The notes under the pieces are model-generated. The model made no database searches and was not told where the DNA came from. It saw only the letters and a program-made list of their open reading frames with translations. Source: Arthonia radiata (Eukaryota; Ascomycota; Arthoniomycetes; Arthoniales; Arthoniaceae). From it: 64,000 bases of DNA. Shown one piece after another: positions 1 to 11,500 of this stretch; position 1 is the first letter of the stretch, and each line of letters opens with the position of its first letter. Position numbers and translations under genes: made by a program. The stretch spans positions 1,182,206 through 1,246,205 of the forward strand of contig PSQN01000007.1 in NCBI GenBank assembly GCA_002989075.1. Direction: 5' to 3'.

Positions 1-94
1 CACCAGTAAGGCCATCGCATCCGCGAATGAGCAGCCCGGCGGCAGAGGCATGAGCTGGGGGTCGGCTCGCGCATGCCTAGCATATATTAAACAG

Positions 95-205
95 CGCATC
101 GACGGCCGCATTGGTTGGCTGGTCCAAGACGCAAGCGGTGTCCTGGGCAAGCTGATTGACGGTCGCGTCGTCGACGACATCAGCGGAAGTGAAAGCGGCG
201 CATAA
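95..205 (+). CDS. 3' end of an LEA-like/DUF3659-like protein (partial)
   Basis: This is the last exon of a gene that begins left of the window. A good acceptor (ttaaacag, ending at 94) precedes an open frame that ends with TAA at 203-205. A matching donor, gtaagg, starts at position 5, so positions 5-94 are probably the final intron. The 36 residues carry the alternating pattern DGRIGWLVQD...GKLIDGRVVDD. This resembles the repeats of fungal LEA-like DUF3659 proteins, where short 'G-K/R-V/I-D' units alternate with 'D-G-V-L-G-K' units. The family call is an inference from this short tail; the splice signals and the stop are seen directly. Confidence 0.45.
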   Translation, partial: RIDGRIGWLVQDASGVLGKLIDGRVVDDISGSESGA

Positions 206-1244
206 ACGGCGAGCAGGGTGCTCATGTATATGTCCTCGACGATTTTACGACTTTTGCATGCACACACAGGAGAGATACCTTTGGGAATGGTCAGGGAGGC
301 TGCACGTCTTTCCAAAAGGTCTGAGAGCGCCATTGCATATTATATAGTTTAGTACCGACGATACCATTGTTATTATTGCATCAGCGATACTGAGATCAGC
401 ACTCTTTTTCCTGGCTTTGATAGGCCGATGGACGTCCTGCTAGCCAATGTGCCATTGACCACCTTCAGCAACGTCTGTTTGGGAAACAGCTCGGTGATTT
501 TGGTGCCACCCAGACTGCTCCCTTTCAGGAACGTCCGTATGGGGTCACGGCACGTGCTCGGCACGGACATGAAGGCGGCACGCAGTTTCTCTTCGCAGAA
601 CATCTCGCACGGAACGATCGGGGACTATCCAATGGCAAGCTGGCTCCTTGCCTATTTGTGCGAAGTGCGTTTCAAGTTTCAAGCCCAGAAAACTAGCCCG
701 CTTCATATTCTTTCACCCCATTTGATCGACTTTAATCCACCGCAGAATCTCTTCGTGCAAGAGCCTCGCGATGACGGATCATATTATCCAGCCTTGTTCC
801 ACGTATGGTCGCCCCTGGCAGTAAGATGATGCATTTCCGCAGTGTATGTCCTAGAAAGATGATCACGCCCATCCGCTGTGATATCGTCGCTTCTCCCTGG
901 CGGCATACACCCATTCACAGCCGCTCGCTTCCCAGTCTCGCCCCTGGTAGAATGATGACCGTCCCTGCACGAGGACGACGCGGAAGCCATATTGCAGGGC
1001 TCTCTGCCGCACGCGGGCAATAGGCATCCACATTCTTTACACTGCGAGCCTCTACAGCAGCTATTAGATGGCATAGTAGCCACCCTGCAGCCTGCGGGTG
1101 CTGTCACACTGATTCACCAGACCCTCTTTCCTCTCGGTCCTTTTCAGGCACCATTATTGTTACTGTCTTTCTCTATTGTTTCACTTCAGTCACTCGTTGA
1201 TTCGAGACGCCACTCGTTGATTAGGTCCGTGGTGCTAGTCCACC
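206..1244. other. Intergenic; no gene seen
   Basis: About 1 kb between the end of the partial LEA-like gene and the GH71 start. Short open frames on both strands (for example 428-829) overlap each other and show no family motif. It should hold the 3' UTR of the upstream gene and the promoter of the glucanase. Confidence 0.5.
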
Positions 1245-2837
1245 ATGTGGACGACATTCGCAGCTGCGCTGCTGGCTCTCAGCGCGTCCGTTCCTTTCGT
1301 TGCTGCCGAGAATGGACCGAAGGATGTTTTTGCGCACTTGATGGTAAGCTACCTTCACGTATTCCAGAAGCAAGACGTCTCGGCGTGATATACCATCAAT
1401 GGAGCGCTTGGCCGCCACGACCGTCTCAAGTTGCAAAATCTCATACATGATCCACCGTACCAACACCTCAAGCACACCACCACCGTCCAGACTCCATCCG
1501 CCCACTAACACACCCACCAGATCGGCAACACCTACTCCTGGGACCCCGCCTACTGGAGCACGCAAGTCTCCCTCGCGACCAAAGCCGGCCTCTCCGGCTT
1601 CGCGCTCAACATCGGCAAAACCGACTACACCGACAAGCAACTCGGCTACGCATATGACGCGGTCGAAGCCACCAATGGCGCCTTCAACGTCTTCCTCTCC
1701 TTCGACTACGCGGCCGCCAAGGGCTCTCCGCAAGGTGCCTTTTCCACTGCCGACGTCGTCACCAAGCTGAACACCTACGCCAGCCGCAGAGGCAACTACA
1801 AGTACAATAGCAGGCCGCTGGCCAGCACCTTCGAAGGCGGCGAGGCGGCCGCAAGCTGGGCGGACATTAAGCAGCAGGTCAAGACCCAGAAGCAGATCGA
1901 TGTGTTCTTCATGCCGGATTGGAGTAATTTGGATCCGGCGGCTGCGGCGGGGACACCGGGGGTTGATGGGTATGTTTTCTTCGTCACTCCTCACACTGTT
2001 CTATCACTCGATCCTCCAACCCAACCCCTCTCCCCACCACCCCACTAACCCACCCCCCACAGCCTCTTCTCCTGGGACGCCTTCCCCCAAACCTCCAGCT
2101 CCCCCCTCCCCGCCCCCGACGACGCCCACAAAATCGCCGCCAAACCCTACATGAAGCCCCTCTCCCCCTGGTTCTACAAAAACGACCCCGCCTCCGAGAA
2201 CTACCTCTGGAAATCCGACTCCCTCTGGCACCTCGCCTGGCTCGACACGCTGAACCACGCGCCGCAGGCGTTCCCTGATTTCGTGGAGATTATTACGTGG
2301 AACGACTGGGGCGAGTCCAGCTACATCAGCACGCTTGGACAGACCGGGGATGTGCCGGCGTACGCGCAGGGCTATATCGGCGAGCAGACGAACCATTCTG
2401 CGTGGTTAGCTGATCTGCCGTATTATATCAACGCGTACTCCGGGAGGAAAACGGCGATGGAGCCGCATTTCACGTTTTGGCATCGGTTGGCGCCCGCAAG
2501 TGCGTGTGCGAGTACAGGCACTGTGTGCAACGCCGATTACCCAGGCCTGGACCATCCGCAGCCGGGGACGTGCGATGCCGACGCCGTGTTTTTCACGGTG
2601 TTCGGGAGCGATGCCGGGACGGTGAGCGTGAGTATGGGGACGGGGCAGAAGAAGGACGTCAAGGTGACGAAGGACGCGACGGGAGGTGCGCACGGGAGCG
2701 TGAGTTTTGCGGATTTGGGGGGCATGTACGGGGCGGTGACGGTGAGCGTGCAGGGGCTGGGGAGCGTGACGGGGGAGGCGATTAGTGGGAGTAGTTGTGG
2801 GAGTGGGTGGAATGCGTTTGTGGGGGGGAGTGCTTAG
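1245..2837 (+). CDS. Secreted alpha-1,3-glucanase (mutanase), glycoside hydrolase family 71
   Basis: The enzyme hydrolyses alpha-1,3-glucan, a cell-wall polymer, and acts outside the cell. Three exons give 440 residues: 1245-1343, 1521-1969 and 2063-2837. The introns start with gtaagc and gtatgt and end in AG, and the reading phases agree. Residues 1-21 form a signal peptide (hydrophobic core AAALLALSASVPF, cut near VAA/ENG). The mature start FAHLM-IGNTYSW, the strand FFMPDWSNLD, the GLFSWDAFP segment, PYMKPLSPWFY and ITWNDWGESSY are all GH71 landmarks in the right order. The C-terminal ~110 residues form the beta-rich domain common to fungal mutanases, with a Ser/Gly-rich end. The start lies in a good context (caccATG). 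Intron 1 is long for this window (177 bp). The length is normal for the family. I did not assign the catalytic acids. Confidence 0.9.
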
Positions 2838-4344
2838 GATGTGGGAGGGGTAGAAGTTTGTTGTGAGAGGAGGTTTTGAGCATTGTAGGGAGAAGTTACT
2901 ATAAGCATTGTACGAGAGGATGCTCTGAGCCTTCACCAAGAATGCGAACATCTAATTTATTCTAGAGCTTTTGAGGTGTTCTAAGTGGCCATGTTTGACG
3001 TACTGCATGCCCTGTCGTCGCTGCTGAGACGCATTTTCAGACGTTGCCACCCTATACAACGGTGTCGTGCCTCGTAGAATTTCCCACCTGTTCCCTAGCT
3101 GGGGCCTTTGCAGCAACTCACCCATTACGTGGGGCCATGCAACTCGCACCGACACGAACGGCAATCATACGCAGGTCTCATTCATAACGACGTAGCTCTC
3201 CACCAGGTACAGGCCGGTCCAGCGCACGCCACGCACGGGACAATTTCTGGAGCCCTCGCTCTGCGCTGCGTGCAGGGGATGGGCCAGATGCTCCGGATTG
3301 TTCGGAGTCTGCGTGAGCAGCTCATAGACTGTCAAAAGAGCCCAGCTGAATACCTCACTAGCAGACTTCTCACCAAGCTCTGGTACGCGAGGGATCGAGC
3401 CGTGGTGTCGCTCAAGTTCTGGCGGCAACGAGTTCAGCTAGGCCTTCACACATCATGCACACAGACTTGAGACTGAGTCATCGACCACAACACATGCTCG
3501 CCACGCACTGCCACGAGCGTGACGGATGTTGATCTTAAGCCGATCGTTTACAGCTGGTGCATGAGTCGCGCTTCCCGATTGTGTCTCGCCTGAGTCGCGC
3601 TGCATATCGAGGGTCTTGCGGATATGAGTTTCCGCATACGCAATCTGGACCGACGTCAGGACCCAAGAGGCTGTAGATTGTCTTGCGCCATGCATACACC
3701 TAGCAACGGGAACCTGGTGTGTCCCATACCTAAAGGCCCCAAGACATGAAGTTGTTGGTGACTAAACGGCGGGCGAAGTAAAACTCCAAAGAGCCGAGCT
3801 GGCGGTTCGTTTAGCGAGGCGTCCTGCGATTGTGGGAGTTGATTACCGAGCCCAGGACTCTGGGTAGGGCATCTGTGGAGTTGTTTGTCGGAGGTACCGA
3901 CTGTTGGTGATGATTCGTGGCGGTGTGAACAGCGGGACGGCTTATGGAATGTCAGTTCATAGTAAATGGTTTGGGGTGCTTTAGTCATGGAGCAGCGCGT
4001 GCTCTCCCAGTGAAGTTCAAACGGACAAATCATGACTCGAGTCTTGAGAGTTTGGACAGTTCTGTTTTGTCAGAGGTCGTTGCGGTCGCCGTCTCGCGTA
4101 TTTGCCGGATCCTCATAGCAGACTCTTCCTCTAACACCAGCGTGATGTTGAGCTTCTCGGTTCTTCAGCTCTTCAGCAACGCCGACAATTGCGCTATGGT
4201 GGATGACTGTGCGAGGTGATGGTGTGATGTCCTGTGCCCATGGTACAGATACCAACGGACGCAACACATACGTAGCTGGAAGTGACGTTCTCTTCAAGGC
4301 CGTTTCCACATAACGTTGAGTTTTCTTTTGGATATGGAGTTGAA
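2838..4344. other. Long stretch with at most a weak minus-strand candidate
   Basis: Lies between the 3' ends of GH71 and Sde2, which converge. On the minus strand, open segments at 3453-3695 and 3165-3428 look somewhat protein-like (for example SWALLTVYELLTQTP) but I found no consistent splice between them and no domain. They may be an orphan gene or a decayed one. The rest shows nothing. Confidence 0.35.
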
Positions 4345-5214
4345 TCAATCTTCATCGTCTTCGTCGTCTGCACTCGTGTCATCATCATCGTCCTCATCCC
4401 AACCCCAGACTTTCTTCGCCTTTCCCTTCCCATCAGCTACGTTCTTCATAACTTCTTTCGAATCAGGTTGGACTTCACCACCTTTTGCAGCATCAGCCGC
4501 GGAATCACTACCGCTTTGCTCACTTGCTTCTGCACTCTCATCACTGCTCTTTCCCTCCCCTTTACTCGCATCGTCATCTTCCTCCATCATAATCAAGCCC
4601 CTCGCCACGGCCTCCCTCACACTCTTCTCCGCGTCCTCTTTCACCTCTATCCACCTCCCATCGCCTCTTCTTCCCTTGCCTTCCCGCATATCCCTCTCCT
4701 TTTGCTCCGCTCCCTCCACAATCGCCGTCCACCGCTTGTACCTCTCCTCTCGCTCTTTCTTCTCCATTTCCGGCTTCACTGCCAGATACTCAGTCAACTT
4801 CTTCGCCTCCTCGATCGTGCGCATTCGTCGGCCGTCGAGATTGCGGTTTGAGTTGGGCGCTTGCTGCTGCTTTTTCTTCTTCGAGCTGGACATGCGGCCA
4901 CCAGCGGCGCGAAGTTGGGAGCCGAAACCGCCTTTGCCGCCGAGAGTGCGAGGGCGCAACTGTAATGGGAGGAAGGATGATTTTTGGTCATGTTGATTTC
5001 CCGTAAGGGCGCTGAGGCGTTGAGATGTGGGTAGCAGGCGTGCTGAGGATGTGGTCGTGAGAAGGAGGTCTTGGGTACTGAGTGAGGCTGGAAGGTATGA
5101 GGATATGCGGTGGTGGAGGTCGGCGTGCGTAATAGTAGAAGGGACAGGCAGCGAGAGCGTGCGTGGAAGGTCGAGGCCCGGGAAGGATGAGAGAAGGACG
5201 GTAGTCAATGCCAT
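4345..5214 (-). CDS. sde2: Sde2 family protein (ubiquitin-fold pre-protein; intron-specific splicing and genome stability)
   Basis: A single exon of 289 residues starting at ATG 5214. Residues 1-93 are the ubiquitin-like N-domain, ending in the processing site TLGGKGGFGS, with the Gly-Gly at 92-93 and Lys94. In fission yeast, deubiquitinases cut after this Gly-Gly and free a Lys-starting C-terminal part. That part joins spliceosomes to help excise a subset of introns, and it supports telomeric silencing. The following stretch (QLRAAGGRMSSSKKKK, then NLDGRRMRTIEEAKKL and a charged helix with EYLAVKPEMEKKEREERYKR) is the Sde2 signature. The tail is acidic and Ser-rich (DDDDDTSADDEDDED). The gene is divergent from eS10, sharing about 300 bp. 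The family call is firm; the role is by homology. Confidence 0.88.
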   Translation of the reverse strand: MALTTVLLSSFPGLDLPRTLSLPVPSTITHADLHHRISSYLPASLSTQDLLLTTTSSARLLPTSQRLSALTGNQHDQKSSFLPLQLRPRTLGGKGGFGSQLRAAGGRMSSSKKKKQQQAPNSNRNLDGRRMRTIEEAKKLTEYLAVKPEMEKKEREERYKRWTAIVEGAEQKERDMREGKGRRGDGRWIEVKEDAEKSVREAVARGLIMMEEDDDASKGEGKSSDESAEASEQSGSDSAADAAKGGEVQPDSKEVMKNVADGKGKAKKVWGWDEDDDDDTSADDEDDED

Positions 5215-5521
5215 GGTTGCAGAAGCTTTGGTGGCGGCGCTTAGATCTGCTCGTGGAGCTCGAGCTGAGATCTCCTGCTCTTGTCACAACCTAGTTTGTG
5301 GGGGGTTCTGCGCCGCTATGGGAAGACTTGCTAGTGGTGTAGGTAAAGACCAGAGTTTGAACGCAGGCATCTAAGAAGGGGCGGAAGACTTCCGCTCAGT
5401 GCCAAGCCTCCCGCCGCCAAACCCACAATCACCGGCGCATTTTACCCACGTCAAACATCAAGCGATTCTTAACCCTCAACGACTTTGCAATCGAGCGTGA
5501 TCCCACAGCAACACCGCCGTC
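5215..5521. promoter_or_regulatory. Shared divergent promoter region of sde2 and eS10
   Basis: 307 bp between two divergent starts. Nothing coding is seen. It must carry both 5' UTRs and promoters; I could not single out a specific site. Confidence 0.45.
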
Positions 5522-6146
5522 ATGTCCGTAGACGTCTACACTCTGAACCCCTCGCCCATCACAGCAGCTAATAATCCTCAGGCTCATCCCCAAAGCCGAC
5601 CGCAAGAAGATCCACGAATACCTCTTCCGCGAGGGCGTGATGGTCGCAAAGAAGGACTTTGAGATCGAGAACGCCGAAGTCGGCACCAAGAACCTCTACG
5701 TACGTCTGCTCCACCGTCCCCCTCACCACAAACCACCCACACATCACCCACGACTGGCCTGAGCCGCCCGCTAACTACCCCCGCAGGTCGTCAAAGCAGC
5801 CCAATCCCTCACCTCCCGCGGCTTCCTCAAGACCCAATTCTCCTGGCAATGGTACTACTACACGCTCACGCCCGAAGGCCTCGACTACCTGCGCGAGTGG
5901 CTGCACCTGCCCGCGGAGATCGTGCCCGCGACCCACATCAAGCAGCAGCGCTCGCACGTGCCGCCGCGAGGCATGATGGGCGAGGAGCGGCCACGCGGGC
6001 GCGGCGGACGCACCGAGCGCGAGGGTGGCTATCGCCGCCGTGACATGGGCGATGCGACGCAGAAGGAGGGCGATGCGCCGGGTGGGTTTGCGCCGCAGTT
6101 CCGGGGTGGCTTTGGACGCGGACGTGGTGGCCAGGAGAGAGAGTAA
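5522..6146 (+). CDS. rps10: 40S ribosomal protein eS10, start codon split by an intron
   Basis: A small-subunit ribosomal protein located near the mRNA entry and beak of the 40S particle. Exon 2 (5582-5699) and exon 3 (5787-6146) encode [18 protein letters not shown]...GTKNLY followed by [20 protein letters not shown]..., the classic eS10 domain. A Gly/Arg-rich tail ([17 protein letters not shown]) follows. The conserved protein begins MLIPKA, but no ATG stands before CTC-ATC-CCC. The bases AT at 5522-5523 are followed by gtccgt, a branch-like gctaat and cctcag. Joining them to G5582 makes ATG in the right frame. The intron is 58 bp (5524-5581). The product is 159 residues, normal for the family. 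Intron 2 (5700-5786) starts gtacgt and has a ctaac branch. The split start is inferred; the frame and signals are seen. Confidence 0.88.
5524..5581 (+). other. 58-bp intron interrupting the eS10 start codon
   Basis: Donor gtccgt directly follows AT; branch gctaat lies about 10 bases before the acceptor cctcag, and the next base G completes ATG. The donor deviates at position +3 from the usual GTRHGT, but positions +5 and +6 fit. Confidence 0.7.
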
Positions 6147-6386
6147 GGGGGCTTTGAATTGGGATGTGTGGCGTGGGCGTGGAGATTGCGGGGTGTGGTG
6201 GCATGGTATTCTGCTATTTGATTGAGGGGATCTCTCTTGATGATGAGTGGGGTCTTTGCGGCGGTCTCGACGACCTACATGATGCCCATCCCATTGAGCC
6301 TTTCTGAGCGGCAGATACTTCTACAATCGATTCGACCTCAGCATGTCCCAGCTTCTTCCCCTTCTCATGAGGCTCGAGGCTTCAAC

Positions 6387-7516
6387 TCACACACTTCCCC
6401 GCCTCCACGCACCATCCCCCCTCCCACTCGGCTTAAACTCCTCAATCCCCTCTCTAATCTCCCTCTTCCTCCTCCAATCCGTCCCCAACTTCCTATCCCT
6501 CTCGCCCACCATCCCTTCAAAATCTTTCATCTGCCCCTCCCCCGTGAAACTCGTCATCAGCACCGGATCCCCCAGCGGCACCTGCGAACCCCCAGGCCGT
6601 GTGGGATCCCACGTCTGCCACACCTTGCCGTAGAGCTTTATCACTTGTGCCATCTCGGCGGTCTCGGCGGTCTCCCAGGCGGCTTGGGCGCCGGGGACGC
6701 CACGGTCGGCTAGAGCCTAGATGGGTGTGAGTGCGCTGTCTGTATGATGGCCGCTGGGGTGAAGGGTGGAAGTGGGGGACGTACCTGAGGCATCACTAAC
6801 ATCCCGCTCTTGACCTCGAAGACGTGACTATGCCACAGTGGCTTCTCCTTGTCATCTAACCTGTGCACATCATCAGTCCTCATGCTCATAAAACACATCC
6901 CCTGCATGCCCCCAATTCTCCCACTCTCACCGCTCTCTGTCTTTCCCCAATTCTCCCACTTCCACCGCTCCCATCCCTTTCACCCAAGACTTAATAGATG
7001 GACTCACCCCTCAAACAACCCCGGGCTAATCATATACTCCAACCCAATCAATCTCGCATTCTTCCCCGGTCCATCATACAAGATACACTGCCTCACGTCC
7101 TCCGTCACATGCGCACAGTAATGCGACGTCTCAACGGCGACGGAGCCCGGCGCGTGAAAGGGCGTGTGGAATGCGGAGAGGTGGGCGCAGATTTGGGTGA
7201 GGGGGTCGAAGTTCTGGGTTGGTCAGTAGGGTTGAGGTGTTATCAGAGCGGGGTGATGGGTGAATGTGGGAGACGGCTGGATGGTGAGGATGTGGACGGT
7301 GGTGGTGATCCTTCTGGTCGAGGGAGGAGGCGTTAAGCGATTGGTGGAGGAGTTGAGGAGGTTGGGTGATGATGGCTGTGGTGGAGTGCTGATGACAGAT
7401 CTTGTTTCTGGGGTACTGTGAAGAAGTCAACTTACTTGTAGAGCACTGGCACCTGTTTCGAGAACACGAGATTCCCTTGATACTGGCGCGCCTTGCACGT
7501 CGGGGTGGTCGCCCAT
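6387..7516 (-). CDS. DUF1264 family protein
   Basis: Four exons give 230 residues: 7516-7436, 7213-7008, 6860-6785 and 6716-6387. All introns have GT...AG ends (gtaagt, gtgagt, gtacgt) and matching phases. Key stretches are [74 protein letters not shown] and [18 protein letters not shown]. These match the DUF1264 family, whose plant members are known as oil-body-associated proteins. The biochemical function is not established. There is no signal peptide or membrane segment. The His/Cys-rich core ([20 protein letters not shown]) could bind a metal, but that is a guess. Intron 1 is long (222 bp). The tail ends in a short basic stretch. Confidence 0.85.
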
Positions 7517-8504
7517 GCCGTGGTGTTGTTACTTGCGGTCTTTCTGCAGAGCTTAAGCTTGCAAATCAATATTGCGCTGTTTGCTCTGTTCCAAAGAAGC
7601 GTACTTATGTAGATCTAGTTGATTAAGTCCAAAGTCACGCGCTGTCTGCACTGGTGGCGAATAGGTTCTTCAGTAGCACAAGCAGGGATGATGACGTTGG
7701 CTCGCTCCTTTTCGGGGAGCGAGGGCAGAATCTGATGCCGCACGAGGCAGCCTAGCCATAAGAGCGAGACCAAAGAAAGATCACAGTAAAGCAAAAGACA
7801 ACAGGCGGTTCTTCTATAATGCTCATTGACACACTATCATCATCTCTATCGTCACATCACCATGAAACCCCAGATCATTCTCATCGCTAATGCTCATGAT
7901 GCTTCGTATCCTAGTAGCACATTGAACCTCCCAGAACGCGGTCGAAGAGCAAACCCCAGATCCAACGTCTAGATAGGTCATAGTTCCTTGCCGTTGCCAT
8001 GCTGATCGATCCAAAGAAGGTCATCAAGTAGATAGGCCAATGAGGATGCCCAATGTCTTGTGTCAATCTTTTTGTCATGCCGAAATGAAGAACGCCGCCG
8101 TGGTGATCGAAAGGTGAGTGAATGCAGGGGGACCAGAAAGAATTTGTGTATTATGAATATAGGGACGCCCATGGACTTTTGTACAGTTGTCGTAGCGGCC
8201 GTAATGGGGAGCTCATCCGCAGTTTTCTGAAGTGGGGTGAATCGAAAGGCGTGCAGTAATGAAATGGACTCCAAGGAAATTGTCTGAATGCTGGCTCCGT
8301 TCATGCTCATCGCGATGAGGCAGGTGTTGGTACAGAATCCATCGTTATCGTAACCATGCCCTGTTCAGCAGCACCCCTGATGCGAATAGCCCGCAAGCAT
8401 ATGGCAACAAGGGCGCAGAGAACGTTGGGTGGAAAGAGCCGTGTCCTGGTAGAATCATGATCGCCTATCGTACAATCTGAAATGTCGAGCCGCGGAGAGA
8501 GTTC
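7517..8504. other. Intergenic; no gene seen
   Basis: Lies between the DUF1264 start and the Puf3-like stop, both on the minus strand. The part next to 8504 is probably the 3' UTR of the Pumilio gene. Open frames at 7823-8310 show no motif. Confidence 0.5.
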
Positions 8505-11500
8505 TCAGTAGCCAGACGGACGACCAAAGCCGTGCTGGAAGGCGGAATAGTTCGGAGTTGGGTAGTTGTAGCCACCTTGGTGGTTCATTGGGTTCATGGG
8601 AGAGAACGTAGGTTGCTGAGGAGTGTTCATATGGTGCGATCCAGGCCGAGAGAAATCGCTGTGGTGGAACAGGGGGCTACCGACGCCAAAGGCACCAGGA
8701 CCATAGCCGCTGTCGGGGTGGGCGCCGTAGAAACTAGGGTTGCCGACACCCATGTTCATACCGGCGAAGGCTCCGACGGGTGAACTCACCTCGCTGTGTC
8801 CAGCACTGCTACCAATACCCAGGCGCTTGTCACGCTCGCTGAGACGACTAGCGAAGCGGCGGCCATACGGCTTGTGACGCATGCGAGGTAAGACTGGACG
8901 AATCTTCTCAGCCAAGCGATCCTCGTCTTCCTCGTTGGCGTGGTCCCAAGCAGTCTGGATGACGTAGTTGGCAAACGCGTCGTCGGCGACACGGTCGAAG
9001 TCAGGGTAGCTGAGAAGCTCCACGATCATCTCGTGCTTGACGTCTGCATCGGCAATGCGGATGCACTTCTCGATGACGTTGGAGCTGAACTTCTGCTTCG
9101 ATAGCTCGGCGATGCGGCCGAGGAAGGTTCGGCACAAGAGCTGGGAGAAAGAAGCCTCGCCTTGATCGAAGATGTATTGCAAGACGTAGTTGCCGAAAGG
9201 ATCCTGAACAAGTGGGAGAGAGCAAGAGGTGATGGCAGAAACGAGTTGGGCCTTCTGCTCGGGTGTGGCGTGGTCAATGCAGCGCTGGATGACGCAGCAG
9301 CCGTGACGGTGAGTGCCGACCACGATGCAGTGTTGAGAGACAGCGTCGATGATGAATTGGATGCTGGGCGCAGAGAGGCGGTTGAGACACTTCTGGATGA
9401 CATGATTGCCGTTCAAGTCCTGGATCATTGGCACGACCTGGTCGCTCAGGGCTTGCACCAAAGTATCGATCTGCTGCGGCTCGACGATATACTCAATCAT
9501 CTTCTGCAGCGCACGAGTGCCATGCTGGTTGAGGGCAATCTTGACCATGTTTTTGGCTGCATCGTTGATCATGAGAGTGTGGTGTTCTGGCTGGGTGTGC
9601 TCAAGAAGCTTCTGGACGAGGTAGTTGCCGAAGGGGTCGGTCATAAGCTCGAACATGTGGTCTTTGGTCTCATTGAAGATGAGCTGGACGTTCTGGGAGT
9701 TGCCTTCTTCGAGCTTCTTTTGCAAGAAGCGACAGCCATTCTGATCTGTGCATAGACCGAGGATCTCTCCAACAAGCTCTTCCAGGCGGAAGGCCGAGAC
9801 GCGTGAGCCATCGTCACTGCCTTGACCACGGCGGCTGCTTCGCTGAGACTGGGTATCAGAGAAACGGCTACCGCCACCGCTGCCGCCACCGTATCCGTGG
9901 AAGCTGTTGTAGCCCTGGTAGGATTGAGGGTTGTAGGGTGCACCGCTGTTCCAATGCTGAGCTTGAGGATTCCACTGCTGAGGTCCGCCCATGCCGGTGT
10001 TGAGGCCACCCATCGCTGTGCTCAGCATGTTCATCTGGTTTCCAATGCTGTAGCCGGTACCGTAGCCTTGCTGACTGAAAGGAGCTGATGAAGTCTGGGA
10101 GTGGGTGCTGAAGGGAGAAGACTTCTCAGAGCCAGAGGTGGGCGCGACTTGAGGCAGTGGCTGCTGTGCTGTACTGGTACCCGAATGGAGGACGGCCCCA
10201 ATTGACTGCATGATGTTGCTGCCTGGCTCATCTGACTGAGACTGGGATCCGGAACTACTGGACAGCTCGCGGCTGTGACGCTTGTTACCCACAGCTGTGG
10301 CAGTGGAGGCTTGAGGTATACGGCCAAGGCTCAAGTTGTGGGAGTGGAGACGCTGCTCCGCTGTGGCATGAGCGTATTGTGTAGAGGGCTGGCCTTGACC
10401 GTTACTATTGCCAACACTCTTGACGGTTGGGATGTCGTTGGTAGAGTAGGATTGCTGAAGCTTGGGTGTTCCACTGACTTCTGCCATTGTGGATGAGGGG
10501 GAAGCGATGAGACCGGGACGTCTTGGAGTTGAAGAGAGACTTGCACCAGCACCAAGAGAGTGTCTATTGGGGTGAGTGCTCTTCTGTTGAGAAGGAGGAG
10601 GAAAAGACTCAGGAGCGTTGGCTTGTGAGAGACCAAAAGGAGGTGAGTCACCGCTGTTTAGGTGAGCAGATGAGTAGCCGAAGCCGCTCATGCTCTGGCT
10701 CGGGTAAGCACGCTGCATTGAGGACCGCTTGCTTGCCTGGGCGGAAACGTGATCCGACTCATCGGCAGACGACATATCCAGGGCACTAGAGCCGGTGGAG
10801 TACTGCATGTTGCCGTTGGTGTTGCGTTTCAGCAAGACTGGGAAGTCGTCTTTGTCCGTTTGATGGAAGAACGATTTCGGACGGGGTGTGGTGGAAAGAT
10901 GATGATCACCTTTGTTGTCGTCGTCTCCAAACAAGAAACGATGAGTGTTGACGTGCCCAAGATCTGTAGTTGGATCTCCGTTGGTGCTGAGGTCGCGACG
11001 CGTGACTGGCATAGAATTGCGATTGAATCTGGTTGGAGGGCTCGTCAGAACGCGCACGATGGAAGAATGACAATGAGAACTGTAAACAGTGATGACGACA
11101 ATATTTGCTGATAATCCCTTCGGCAACGGGTTGGTGACGACTAGGGAATGTTGACGCGAAGGACCCAAGAAGTGTTGCCTGACTGCCGCCTGGTTCAAGG
11201 GAACAGATATCCACGGAAGGGCAACCCGAGGCTCAGGAGAGATGAGAGGATGAAAACACTTACGAAGCGGCCGATCGATGATTGAAGTCTAGCACTTCTT
11301 CCGGGCTGTCCTCTTCATCTGAATTGTTCTTGCTGTGAGGTACCGAGGGCGCGGCTGCGGTCAATGCGTTGTATGCTCTCGCTCTCTCTGTCGGTGGCGA
11401 CGTCAGGTTACCATCTGATTTGCCGCCAGCTTTAAACAGACTAGACGGAGCTATGAGATTGCCTGCAGAGAAACGATTAGGTCTTGATAGCGAATTGGGA

